Positions 26,754 to 35,382 of a DNA stretch of 64,000 bases are shown here, one piece after another. The notes under the pieces were generated by a model. The model searched no databases. It was not told the DNA's origin and worked only from the letters and a program-made list of their open reading frames with translations. The position numbers and the translations under genes are program-made. The stretch comes from Paenibacillus radicis (ex Xue et al. 2023) (GTDB lineage: Bacteria; Bacillota; Bacilli; Paenibacillales; NBRC-103111): positions 1 to 64,000 of the forward strand of contig NZ_JANQBD010000017.1 in NCBI RefSeq assembly GCF_024722015.1. The letters run 5' to 3'. Positions within the stretch are counted from its first letter, which is position 1. Every line of letters begins with the position of its first letter.

Positions 26754-27182
26754 TTAATTTTCATCGAGCCTAGACATTGCCCTGGACCTTACCTTCTTGG
26801 CGAGTTTTACACCTAATAAGATCACTGGAATTTCGGCCAAAAAAGAAACCAATGTATACCAAAAGGGCGAATTATCCATCGACAACAAATCATTAAAGGC
26901 AATTGCCAACCCTATTACACCAATGATCGATGCATTGAAATATTCTGCTTTCTTTGCAATTCGAGCGGACATATAGCCTACAAGGAATGACCAGAACAAA
27001 CCAACAATCACTATTCCACTTAATATTAAATCATTAGAAAATACTCCTTTAAACTCTTCTGCGCTGAGACCCATACTATTAAAGTAAATCAAAAGTAATA
27101 TTCCGATAGAAATATACGACCCAGCAAAATTAATAATTACGCCAAGCAAAATTGCGCCAATATGCAAATCTTTATAGTTCAT
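26754..27182 (-). CDS. Four-helix membrane protein, unknown
   Basis: 142-residue integral membrane protein with about four helices (roughly 9-33, 50-72, 80-98, 108-125) and a short basic C-terminal tail (KKVRSRAMSR). GGAGAG precedes the ATG at 27182. A glycine/alanine pattern near YMSARIAKKAEYFNA recalls small DUF-type membrane proteins of Firmicutes, but I cannot name the family with confidence. Confidence 0.65.
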   Translation of the reverse strand: MNYKDLHIGAILLGVIINFAGSYISIGILLLIYFNSMGLSAEEFKGVFSNDLILSGIVIVGLFWSFLVGYMSARIAKKAEYFNASIIGVIGLAIAFNDLLSMDNSPFWYTLVSFLAEIPVILLGVKLAKKVRSRAMSRLDEN

Positions 27183-27336
27183 AAAAACTCTCCAATTCCT
27201 CTATTATCAGACAACATTTTATCAAACCTACAAGAAATCTCCGTAAGTCATCATAATAACAACTATCTGTTGAAATTTCTATAACCGTCTTTATTTTTTG
27301 ACTTTAACCGCCATCAATAAGAAGGTTTAGAACACT

Positions 27337-27678
27337 TCATAAATACTTTCGTGATACATTTGGACCAAATTTGATAGAGAAATTCTCGATGGCCTTCCTT
27401 CTCCAAGTACAAACTGGCCCAACAGTATGGATTACAGAATTAGCAGAAAGTTTGCCTGCAGTTGTAATAACTGCCTCTCCTGTCTTGCATCCACCTTGCT
27501 TATCACGAATTCTCTTACATTCATCCAGTATTTCTTTACCTCCTGTTTTATGGATAGCACCATCAACACCCCCACCACCAAGTAAACTTGAATTTGCAGC
27601 ATTTACAATTACATCCACTGATATTGTGGTTATATCGCCTTTTAAAACCTCAATTCTTTTGATTATACTATCCATCAT
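27337..27678 (-). pseudogene. Macrodomain (ADP-ribose binding) gene, truncated
   Basis: The first ~90 residues are a clear macrodomain: VLKGDITTISVDVIVNAANS, LLGGGGVDGAIHKTGG, GEAVITTAG and VIHTVGPV. Family members that remove ADP-ribose or O-acetyl-ADP-ribose are about 170-180 residues long. Here the frame turns into an unrelated 24-residue tail after HTVGPV and ends at 113. The missing half carries part of the ADP-ribose site, so activity is unlikely. AGGAG precedes the start. Probably a deletion product. Confidence 0.75.
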
Positions 27679-27712
27679 TATCTCCTATAAAATCGTCATT
27701 TTTTTCCTATAA

Positions 27713-27883
27713 TCATACGGACTTAACAATTACTGCAACTATTAAAGCCAAAAGTATGAATATAGTTCGATACCTTCGAGGAACTATTCTATTAATAAAG
27801 TACAGTGCTACAAGTAATATCCCTAACGTTAATCTTGTTTTATTGTCTTTGCCTAAAGCTAATAGGACAATAACAATAGACAA
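27713..27883 (-). pseudogene. Fragment of a membrane protein
   Basis: An open frame of 57 codons encodes two strongly hydrophobic stretches separated by a basic loop (INRIVPRRYRTIF). It has no ribosome binding site and is preceded by an in-frame stop, so it is more likely a remnant than a gene. It lies between the truncated macrodomain and the RDD gene. Confidence 0.3.
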
Positions 27884-27975
27884 ATAAAAAATAATCTATA
27901 GGCCTTGTTCGACAAGAACTGCCCTCCCCAATGCAACTTAAAATCACTTCAATCGTCATTACTTGAAGATTTGGG

Positions 27976-28395
27976 CTAATATTCACTCTGTACTTTGTCA
28001 TAAACATTTGTATTTGCGATTTTATCATGAAGCGTCTGTTTATAAGGACCAAAAGCAATTAAGTATCCAATTAATAGAGTTAATGTAGTTACTATTTTCC
28101 CTAAAAATCTTTTAGATGCTTTACCAAATGTTAGTTTATTCCCTTCTAAATCCATGACCACAATTGACAAAATTATCTTCCCTACAGTTCCTTTGTACTT
28201 AGACGATTCAAAAATAGCTGAGTAAGCCCAATAGAATAAAAAAACAAATATAATAACTAACGGAGTTCTGTATCCATCTTGAATCGGTAACCTCATACTA
28301 AAAATATGTACAATTCCAAACGGCAATAAAAAAGCAGTTATGAATAAATCAATAACATTGGCAAGTATCCTTGAAAACAAATTTGAACGCTTCAA
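27976..28395 (-). CDS. RDD-family membrane protein
   Basis: 139-residue membrane protein with three helices and the RDD hallmark at the N-terminus (RILANVIDLFITAFLLP, with Arg-Asp-type residues) and at the end (GPYKQTLHDKIANTNVY). The family includes putative Na+/H+ antiporters but most members are uncharacterised. TTG start at 28395 follows GAGGTGATC. Nearby genes are small membrane proteins or remnants. Confidence 0.8.
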   Translation of the reverse strand: MKRSNLFSRILANVIDLFITAFLLPFGIVHIFSMRLPIQDGYRTPLVIIFVFLFYWAYSAIFESSKYKGTVGKIILSIVVMDLEGNKLTFGKASKRFLGKIVTTLTLLIGYLIAFGPYKQTLHDKIANTNVYDKVQSEY

Positions 28396-28427
28396 CAGAT
28401 CACCTCATGTATAATAAACTCCATGTT

Positions 28428-28649
28428 TTATTTATCAACGGCACAAGAACCTAGGAGGAAGAATATGCCTACTGTTACAAATAGTCCTCCTTTTATTCTT
28501 CTCAACACTAATTCGGCTTCGCTACGGGTTTCATACTTATTTTCAACTTTTTTAGTATTAAAATTATAGCTATAAAAGAACGTAGAATATTTGGGAAATA
28601 AAATGGCAAATAAACCTGCGGCAATTACTATGATACTGACGATTTTCAT
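28428..28649 (-). CDS. DUF6199-like small membrane protein
   Basis: 73-residue protein with a first membrane helix (about 3-22), a soluble loop containing ENKYETRSEAELVLRRI, and a second helix ending in GSCAVDK. The pattern FPKYSTFFYSYNF followed by the loop resembles DUF6199. ATG at 28649 is five bases after GGAGG. It precedes the RDD gene by 32 bases and may be co-transcribed with it. Confidence 0.65.
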   Translation of the reverse strand: MKIVSIIVIAAGLFAILFPKYSTFFYSYNFNTKKVENKYETRSEAELVLRRIKGGLFVTVGIFFLLGSCAVDK

Positions 28650-28878
28650 ACGTACCTCCAACATGGATATTCACATGTGTGTATATTTTCCAAGGCTTGA
28701 TTTCCCATCTTCTGATTCAGTAAAGGGGAATTTTCTAAATAATCTTTCTTTATCCATCACGGCACTCTTTCTAAAAGAGATAAAAGTGCTCTCATTGAAG
28801 CAATTTACTTCTTTCCAATTTAGTATTATCCCATTCAAATGCTATTGGTGAGCCTTTTTCACTTGGTTTCCATCCTAG

Positions 28879-29130
28879 TTAAATTGCTTCTAGGATAATC
28901 AAGGCAACTTCTTTAGGTTTGATAACCTTTAATTTCAAATCATTAACATATGGAAATTCAACCCAAAAGTCATTAATGTCAGATTGTACATATACTTCGA
29001 TTCTTTGTCCCATTTCCATCCTATGTTCCACAATTAACACAATACGTCCTTTTATTGATGCAGAGATAGTCCACCTGTATTCTTCATCTGCTACAAAGAT
29101 TCTCCTAGAACCTTTTTTACTGAGCGTCAA
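28879..29130 (-). CDS. Hypothetical protein, 83 aa
   Basis: 83-residue soluble protein, mostly beta-strand-like (RWTISASIKGRIVLIVEHR), no recognised family. TTG start at 29130 is preceded by GAGGGTG. No neighbours suggest a role. Confidence 0.5.
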   Translation of the reverse strand: MTLSKKGSRRIFVADEEYRWTISASIKGRIVLIVEHRMEMGQRIEVYVQSDINDFWVEFPYVNDLKLKVIKPKEVALIILEAI

Positions 29131-29439
29131 ATGTTCACCCTCTTTGTGTACTTTGCAATTAATTCCATGTTTATTTAATTACTTGAACATGATTTTTAAC
29201 AATAATTCAAAAGCTCTAACACCATTATGCTACCATAACCAAAATGAAGAATGACCTTTCCAACTTACAAATGTATTTACAATGTTAAGATAGGAATTTC
29301 TCCATGGAGAATTTACTCCAGAGTAATTATGAAACGTATAGTAAAGAATAGTTCTCATCCTGCATAACTAATATCAGGAGGATATACTGATGTCACTCCA
29401 ATTGATTTGGTCAGTCTTACTGCACCTACCATAGATAAA
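29131..29439. other. 309-bp non-coding stretch
   Basis: AT-rich; no gene, terminator or strong repeat seen. Confidence 0.5.
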
Positions 29440-29855
29440 TCAAACATTTTTGTAAAATCCCAGTTTCGCTAGTTTTTTCAACGCCATTTCTTTTATTTCT
29501 AAATCCTCATCCTTAGACAAAACCAACAAAGCGCTTATGGTCGCTCTTTTATTGTTTACAATCCTTTGTCGAACAGAGGGGTCTATATCATTAGCTAATT
29601 TAATTTGGAGTTCTTCAGACAATTTGTTTTAGATGCAACCATATGTCTGACTCGCCAACAAAGATCGTCAGATAGTACCTCAAGGACTTCCATCTGAACC
29701 GTTTTGTTATGTGCCACCCAATACTTCAAATCTGGATACTTTCCAATAACTTCAAGCCAAATGTTTATATTTGCTTCTTCCCTAGCCGCTCTTAAGTAAT
29801 CGTCAACATTTTCACTTAATCTTAACCCTACAAATTCCTCTGCTGAATTAATCAT
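29440..29855 (-). pseudogene. HEAT-like repeat protein, frameshifted
   Basis: Two adjacent frames encode parts of one helical-repeat protein. The first (ATG at 29855, after GGAGC) runs to DLCWRVRHMVASK and then reads a short nonsense tail; the second resumes LSEELQIKLANDIDPSVRQR and ends at 29440. Restoring one A in the AAAA run at about 29627-29631 joins them as VASKNKLSEELQ, giving a ~137-residue protein with the W/V-R-x-x-VA and DPSVRQRIV repeat pattern. Either a real loss-of-function or a sequencing indel. Confidence 0.7.
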
Positions 29856-29870
29856 AACTACCAGCTCCAA

Positions 29871-30628
29871 ACCAATCGTAGCCTTTTCATCTGTTTCTTT
29901 CGATACCCCTGGTACATTTATGGACTGTCATTAAATTCTCCCCACATCCATGGTAACTCACTTCTGAACATCCTGATGTTCCCATAAACCCCATTTTCGC
30001 ATAAAGTTAACAAAAAAGGCTACCTGATTTTCTGTAGCTACTGGGTGTCCCACATAATGCATGTCAGCGAGAAAAAAGTTATGGATTTCGAAAATAATGG
30101 CATTGAGTAGAACTCATTCGCTGAGCTAACAGCCAGTTTTAATTTGCTTTCGTTTACCACGCTGTAGAACAGAACAATGAAAATCAGAAATAGTCGTAAT
30201 TGCGCTCAGAATTAAATCTTTGCCATAATTCGGTCCATGGGACCAGATGTATTAGAATTGATAAATAGCAACAAACCATTGCCAATAAAAATACATTAAT
30301 TCATGGCTATTTCACGATTAATATCATGTTAGTCAGGATGGGAGAACCATTAGAAGCGGAGGAGGGTTCAGTGACGCACAAAGATTTTAAATGAACAGGA
30401 ATTATCGTGTTTCTAGACTCACATTTCGTAAGACGAGTGAACCAGCAGCCAAGTATGCAGAAAAGCAATTCGCTCTTTCGAGCTTTGGCACTAGTATGGT
30501 AGAGGAGGTTGCGTGGGATTTACAGACTCTTAAAAGGGCTTTCAAAACTGTTTCAAGAATTCTAAATGAATGATGGACCGTTTTAACCTGATACCTTCAT
30601 ATTCTCCCCCATCCATCCTTACAAATAA
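29871..30628. other. ~760-bp stretch with gene fragments only
   Basis: A minus-strand frame at about 29958-30108 reads IIFEIHNFFLADMHYVGH and continues protein-like for ~30 residues, but has no start signal and looks like the tail of a lost gene. A plus-strand frame at 30391-30573 (60 codons) has no clear binding site. This is the DNA downstream of the displaced spo0A end. Confidence 0.4.
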
Positions 30629-30666
30629 ACACCCAATAAATCGTTAAGATTTATCGGGTGAGATAG
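30629..30666 (-). terminator. Displaced spo0A terminator (shared hairpin, copy 2)
   Basis: CACCCAATAAATC-gttaa-GATTTATCGGGTG then AGAT. It lies ~105 bp beyond the duplicated spo0A 3' end, as copy 3 does beyond the intact gene, so it is probably the original spo0A terminator. Confidence 0.75.
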
Positions 30667-30740
30667 GAAAAGTTTATCGGTTCAAAAACGAGTTTATCGA
30701 CTTTCATTAATTATAAGGAATACAGTCCAAATCCCATTAT

Positions 30741-30962
30741 CCCTTACCCCACAAAGCTCCTAACCCTTTCAACTAACCTTATGCTCGATCCGCAGCTTAT
30801 CCGCCACCATCGCGATAAACTCAGAATTAGTTGGCTTGGCTTTAGAGATATTAATCGTATAGCCGAACAAGTGGCTGATACTGTCGATGTTGCCGCGCGT
30901 CCATGCGACTTCAATCGCGTGACGGATAGCACGTTCTACGCGGCTCGGGGTTGTTTTGTATT
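30741..30962 (-). repeat. attL: displaced spo0A 3' end
   Basis: 222 bp matching 55873-56094 with only two differences (30820 and 30838), both at third codon positions and silent. It holds the last ~63 codons of spo0A (stop at 30769-30771) plus 28 bp beyond. Identity ends abruptly at 30962/30963. Confidence 0.93.
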
Positions 30963-31555
30963 AACCTATACTTTTCCCATCTCACTAGGTATTTATAGGA
31001 TTAATGACCGATATTGATTGGTCTACTTATATTTTAAAACCTTAGTTTTGTTATTACCAGTCCTAAACCTATAAACTCTAAGAAATTTTAACCATTCTAA
31101 TTCAACACCACAAATCGACTCTCCCCTAACACATCACCACACACGATTTGTCCCCCTATCCTTAAAACCTATTCTTTATAGAAAATGGGGTACAAATCAA
31201 ATATTCAAAACAAACAAGTTGTATAGCTCACTTGCCAATGATCTTTCACTAATTCGTTCAAGCAACTAAATTCTTCTATATATTAGAGAAACTTCTCACC
31301 GCTTCATCTAAATTCAACGAAACATTCAAACAAAGATAGTACCTCAACCTACACTCACTTCAATTCAGACGTATTTATTTTGATCATGAGCGATTTATAT
31401 TGTAGAAAGTAATATCTTTCCTTCTAAGCAACCTAGGACGCTCAGGATGAGATTTAACAAATGAAAAAACGGATGTATCTACCTATGCCAAAGAGAGTAG
31501 CATAGCTACTCCCTATTAGATGATAATATAGTTTTTTTCATACCTTTACTATCAC
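30963..31555. other. Left inner end of the island, non-coding
   Basis: 593 AT-rich bases without a gene. It begins with CCTATACTTTTCCCATCTCA, an inverted near-copy of the sequence beside the right-hand terminator, and CCTATAAACT recurs at 31068-31077. A small hairpin GAGTAGC-tat-GCTACTC at 31495-31511 may terminate the lipoprotein gene. Confidence 0.55.
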
Positions 31556-32233
31556 TTACTTAACCGCCTTCTTTAACATTTCCTCTAGTTCTTTAAGTTT
31601 TTCCTCTTTTGTCATTGTCTCAGCAGGTCTATATTCACCTTTTGCGTTATAGTCTGCTGGATTTTTAGACACACCATTCTTCGGAACGTATTCACCATTC
31701 TTGTTATAATCTAAAGGGTCTTTTGATGGTGCTTTAGGGTCTTTTTCAAGTTGCTCTTTCGTATAAGCAGGTTTATTTGCTGTTTGAGACTTCGATAACT
31801 CCCATTGTCTATCAGCCAATGGTTGATACTTTAACAGCATACTATCTCTTTCATTTAATGAAATTAGAGTATCAATCGGTTTTAGCTGGTTTAAATAGTT
31901 AACGACATTAATGTAATCGTTGCCCTGTAACTTCTTCTGTACCTTTATGTAATTATATAAGTTTATTAAATCCTGCTTATCCTGCGGCAAGTCACCCAGC
32001 CTTACTGAGTATACTCCACCTATCTCTTTCCATAACAATGCATCCGCTTCATCAAGCTTGCTTTCTTTGATTTTTTTAAAAATAAGATTGTATGTATTGT
32101 CTTCTGGTAAAGTGGCTTGCGTACTACTAGCTACGAGCGGTTCGTTTGACTTCACATTGCTTCCACATCCGACAACAAAACAAAGTGATACCGATACGGA
32201 TAGCGTTATTATTAATTTTTTTCTAATTTTCAT
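31556..32233 (-). CDS. Lipoprotein with C-terminal tandem motif
   Basis: 225-residue exported lipoprotein. The N-terminus is a type II signal peptide (basic MKIRKK, hydrophobic core, lipobox VVGC with Cys at about 23), so the mature protein should be tethered to the outer face of the membrane. The C-terminal quarter has a duplicated unit, KDPLDYNKNGEYVP then KNPADYNAKGEYRP, followed by a charged helix (TKEEKLKELEEMLKKAVK). No known family. It is the leftmost gene of the island. Confidence 0.75.
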   Translation of the reverse strand: MKIRKKLIITLSVSVSLCFVVGCGSNVKSNEPLVASSTQATLPEDNTYNLIFKKIKESKLDEADALLWKEIGGVYSVRLGDLPQDKQDLINLYNYIKVQKKLQGNDYINVVNYLNQLKPIDTLISLNERDSMLLKYQPLADRQWELSKSQTANKPAYTKEQLEKDPKAPSKDPLDYNKNGEYVPKNGVSKNPADYNAKGEYRPAETMTKEEKLKELEEMLKKAVK

Positions 32234-32406
32234 TGTGTTGACACCACACCCTCATATTAATAGAATTTCAACTTTTGAAGCAAATGTCGAATAGACCACA
32301 TTAATATTAACACATACAATTGTTAATTAAAACCAAAATGTCTAGTTAACCAGACGATGGTGATAGAGAATATCCGTAATAATTAATTCTAAAAGGAGAC
32401 AATCCT

Positions 32407-32643
32407 TTGCCACTTGAATTAATTTTCGGAAAAGTCGTAAAAAGTCTAAGAATTAAAAAAGATATTACGCAAGAACAACTAGCACTTGATAGCACCCTTG
32501 GACGCACTTATATTTCCGAACTTGAGAATGGTAAATATCAACCTACTCTAACAAGCCTTTTTGACATTGCAAAAGCTTTAAAAATGAATCCCTCTGATCT
32601 CGTCAGGCTTGTGGAACTTGAATTTGACAACCAATCTCATTAA
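32407..32643 (+). CDS. XRE-family helix-turn-helix regulator
   Basis: 78-residue DNA-binding protein consisting almost only of a Cro/CI helix-turn-helix (about 8-64): LRIKKDITQEQLALDS, then RTYISELENGKYQPTL and LFDIAKALKM. TTG start at 32407, eight bases after AGGAG. It is one of few plus-strand genes on the island and divergent from the lipoprotein gene, so it could regulate that gene (inference). It lacks a dimerisation domain beyond the helix-turn-helix. Confidence 0.85.
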   Translation: MPLELIFGKVVKSLRIKKDITQEQLALDSTLGRTYISELENGKYQPTLTSLFDIAKALKMNPSDLVRLVELEFDNQSH

Positions 32644-32649
32644 CCCAAC

Positions 32650-32688
32650 ACAAACAGACGCTCAGGAGCAATCCTGAAGCGTCTGTTT
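32650..32688. terminator. Strong terminator
   Basis: CAGACGCT-CAGGA/TCCTG-AGCGTCTG stem followed by TTTTCG, after the XRE gene. Confidence 0.8.
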
Positions 32689-32797
32689 TCGTTCTAAGAG
32701 GGATCTCTAGCCTTAGATAAAATGCAAGTTTTATGTAATCACAGTTGATGGTTATTATCATTCAAGTACTGATAGAAAAGAAATACTTTCATCTCAC

Positions 32798-33433
32798 TCA
32801 AACAAAAAGCTTTTTGGCTGTTTTAGCGATGATGTATGTACTTATACCATCACTTGCCCCTCCGACTACTCCACCAATAACGGGAACAGCTTTTGTTAGA
32901 ACTATCGGAGCCTTGGTTCCAGTTTTCGCAACCAATCTAAATCCAACCTTTTGATTTATCTTCTTCAATACCGCAAAGGGTAGCTTATTCTTTATATAGC
33001 TTGTCATTATCTTTTGACCAATTTTTATTCCTGTATTCTTTAATACTTCCGCTGCGGAATTACCAGTTAATGCAACATATACGAATGTTTTTACTTGGTC
33101 ACTTTTCAAATCATATCCTCTTAAATACGCAATAGCAGCAATCATTCTTACTTGTACATAAAGAACACTTATAATATTTGCGGGTAACGTAACTGGTAAC
33201 GTTATTAGACCACCCAATCCACTTAGGAAACCAGAAGCTATTGCTTTTGTATTTTGATAACGAATCATTGAACTTATAGCTGATTCAACGGAACCATTTT
33301 TCTTTCGCTAGTAATCATCAGCCATTTCGCTGGCTGAATCTAATCCTGAAATACCGTTTATTGCTTTGTCATAGCAAAAATCTAAAGCTTTAATTAGTTT
33401 ATTGCGTTGATTCTCATGATTTTCAGTCATCAT
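32798..33433 (-). pseudogene. EcsC-family protein with internal stop codon
   Basis: The frame opened by ATG at 33433 (AGAGGAT upstream) encodes 41 residues, ending SASEMADDY, then TAG (33308-33310), then continues without shift as RKKNGSVESAISS and the whole EcsC domain: SGFLSGLGGLITLPV, YVQVRMIAAIAYLRGYD, NQKVGFRLVAK, AVPVIGGVVGG. Without the stop it would be ~211 residues, normal for the family, where this position is commonly Leu, so TTG to TAG is the simplest change. The 156-residue downstream part could start at an internal ATG but has no binding site. EcsC-family function is unknown. Confidence 0.8.
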
Positions 33434-33526
33434 ATCCTCTCTTTCACTTCAAAGCTAGATAATAGCTTATATTCGACAAGAATTGTGGTAAATCCTTCAA
33501 GCTTTATACCCAATGCAAATTGAGAC

Positions 33527-33751
33527 TTACTTCACCAATCGAAGATGGCTTCCCTTGATTTTCAACACACAATTACTTCGTAGGTACTTTCCTTCCTCCA
33601 AAGCCACCACATCATCATTGAAATCAATAATCTTCGATTTGCAATCCAACGTTCCAACAAACCAAACCTCAACCTCCAAGTCAGCGTTAATACAATTTTG
33701 AAGCTGCTCATCTGTTTTGATTGTTCTTTTGTTTATTGATATGTTTTTCAT
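33527..33751 (-). CDS. Hypothetical protein, 74 aa
   Basis: 74-residue soluble protein with AAGGAG before its ATG at 33751. It looks beta-rich (LEVEVWFVGTLDCKSKIIDF), with a basic C-terminus. No family recognised. Confidence 0.6.
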   Translation of the reverse strand: MKNISINKRTIKTDEQLQNCINADLEVEVWFVGTLDCKSKIIDFNDDVVALEEGKYLRSNCVLKIKGSHLRLVK

Positions 33752-33779
33752 TGTAGACTCTCCTTATGGAAAACAAAAA

Positions 33780-33826
33780 GCACGCAGAAATACAGGCGTG
33801 TGTTCGCCAGTATCTCTGCGTACTTC
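33780..33826 (-). terminator. Strong hairpin terminator
   Basis: ACGCAGA-ATAC-GGCG pairs with CGCC-GTAT-TCTGCGT; the minus strand continues GCTTTTTGTTTTCC. It lies after the ion channel gene. Confidence 0.75.
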
Positions 33827-33956
33827 GCAGTTCCCGTACTATACTTTTCTTAATTACAGTATTAAGCACATAATTCAAATTCGTCAACACAATATCATAA
33901 TTCTTGGAAATAAAGTACATAAACATGTATATATGAACACTTATTAATTATTATTT

Positions 33957-34979
33957 TCAGAAATTAAGTTGAAAACCTGATACTGACGTTCCCACACTCC
34001 AACTTGGTATTCTGATGGATGGTATGAATTGAATTGCAAAAAGAATAACCCAGAGAATTTGTAAAGAAATAAAAATTCTTCCCAAATACATATCAAGTCT
34101 ATATTCCTTAACTTCATGTATAATTTCTCTCTTGTTTAAAATAATTAATGCAATTAATATCAATGCATTTAAATGACTAATGAATGATTCGATGATAGAA
34201 AGAACTTTACTAAAGATTGATGTTGCTACAATATCTCCATAGCCAACTGTAAAGTAGGTTATGGTATTAAAATAGAAAAAGTCAAAAAAGTTGTTAACTT
34301 TATCCCCATTACTATATTTTAATAATGCTTCTGATTTGAAGTAGTCATTCATACTCCATTCTAAATATGAAAATAAAAATATAATCGCAAAGCTTAAAAG
34401 CATAATATAAAAACATTGCGAAACAACAACTTTTGTAGTTATTTTAGAGTAATTTAGCTTGCGTATCGCTTTGTAAACATTCACATAGAGCATTATTACA
34501 CAACACATTACTCCAGTAGTAATAAACAAATAATTAATATTATCAAAAAAAGCTTTAAAAATTATTTCCCTACCAAATATAAGTTGTGAAACATTTAATA
34601 ATTGAGTAGTAAGTAACCCTAACATAATTATTAGGCTGAGATAAAATAGAGTTAATCCAGTTGACCCATTTAGCCATTGCACTCTTAAACTAACAAAAAG
34701 CGTAGATAAACTAACAATAAAAATTATTAAGCGAATCCAATTAAGTGGATGCTGAGTAGGCTCATCAGTAATTCCGATCTTCAATAAACTAAATAATTCA
34801 AAATAAGTGATTGAAACAATTTGAAATATTAGTACACTCATCAGCATCAATGGAAAATGTCTTCTAATAGAATTTTCAAATTTGCTGAATCTTTTTTTTG
34901 AACGTGGAGGTAATGGCTCACCAATATCTAATTTAATACTAGTGAACGTTTGTGATTTTTCATCGTTCATTTTACTCAC
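33957..34979 (-). CDS. Two-pore-type potassium channel protein
   Basis: 340-residue membrane protein with an ion-channel pore domain. Helices are predicted at about 42-66, 82-102, 109-131, 148-170, 187-207 and 263-282. The K+ selectivity filter TVGYGD is at 244-249, between an outer helix and a final inner helix, as in Ion_trans_2 proteins. The N-terminus is soluble and basic. GTG start at 34979 after GAAAGGG. A channel on a mobile island is unusual cargo; membrane-acting defence is one possibility (inference), ordinary K+ flux another. Confidence 0.85.
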   Translation of the reverse strand: MSKMNDEKSQTFTSIKLDIGEPLPPRSKKRFSKFENSIRRHFPLMLMSVLIFQIVSITYFELFSLLKIGITDEPTQHPLNWIRLIIFIVSLSTLFVSLRVQWLNGSTGLTLFYLSLIIMLGLLTTQLLNVSQLIFGREIIFKAFFDNINYLFITTGVMCCVIMLYVNVYKAIRKLNYSKITTKVVVSQCFYIMLLSFAIIFLFSYLEWSMNDYFKSEALLKYSNGDKVNNFFDFFYFNTITYFTVGYGDIVATSIFSKVLSIIESFISHLNALILIALIILNKREIIHEVKEYRLDMYLGRIFISLQILWVILFAIQFIPSIRIPSWSVGTSVSGFQLNF

Positions 34980-35045
34980 GTTTAGAACCCTTTCTTTACT
35001 TTCTACAATAGTTTTGTGGAGTTTATCACAAACAAGCTATACACT

Positions 35046-35357
35046 TTAAGATACTTCAAATTTTCTACTGCTATAGTCCCAGTTATCAACTTTTTGCTGA
35101 TATTTGTGGATACCTGAATGAGTTCTTTCAAAAGAGTAACAATCACAAGTGGCTTGACTGGATTTCCGCTTTGCTTTAAATTGTTCCCAATAATAGCATA
35201 TCACCTTTTCTGCAATAGCTGATAAGGTGATCTCAACAACAACTTGTTGCTGATTTTCTGAGTCAAATTCAGGAGTTTTCTGTTGTGGCTTTAGACCAAG
35301 CTGCCTTGTAAGTATTGTCAGTGAGCAATTACGGATGTTATGAAGCCAAGTGTTCAA
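35046..35357 (-). CDS. Hypothetical protein, about 103 aa
   Basis: Unrecognised protein whose frame opens only at a TTG with no binding site. Just upstream, an ATG reads MKVNEKK into an A8 tract and then a stop; one extra A would join it to this frame as MKVNEKKTFLNTWLH. So it may be a frameshifted or tract-variable gene. The C-terminal half contains CDCYSFERTHSG. It follows the Mrr-like gene by 25 bases. Confidence 0.4.
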   Translation of the reverse strand: MNTWLHNIRNCSLTILTRQLGLKPQQKTPEFDSENQQQVVVEITLSAIAEKVICYYWEQFKAKRKSSQATCDCYSFERTHSGIHKYQQKVDNWDYSSRKFEVS

Positions 35358-35382
35358 GAAAGTTTTTTTTCATTAACTTTCA

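Noticed and set aside
30391..30573. 60-codon plus-strand frame left of the island.
   Set aside because: No clear ribosome binding site or family; kept only as a note in the intergenic entry.
30744..31017. Open frames inside the left spo0A fragment.
   Set aside because: They are antisense or out of frame with the duplicated spo0A sequence and have no ribosome binding sites.
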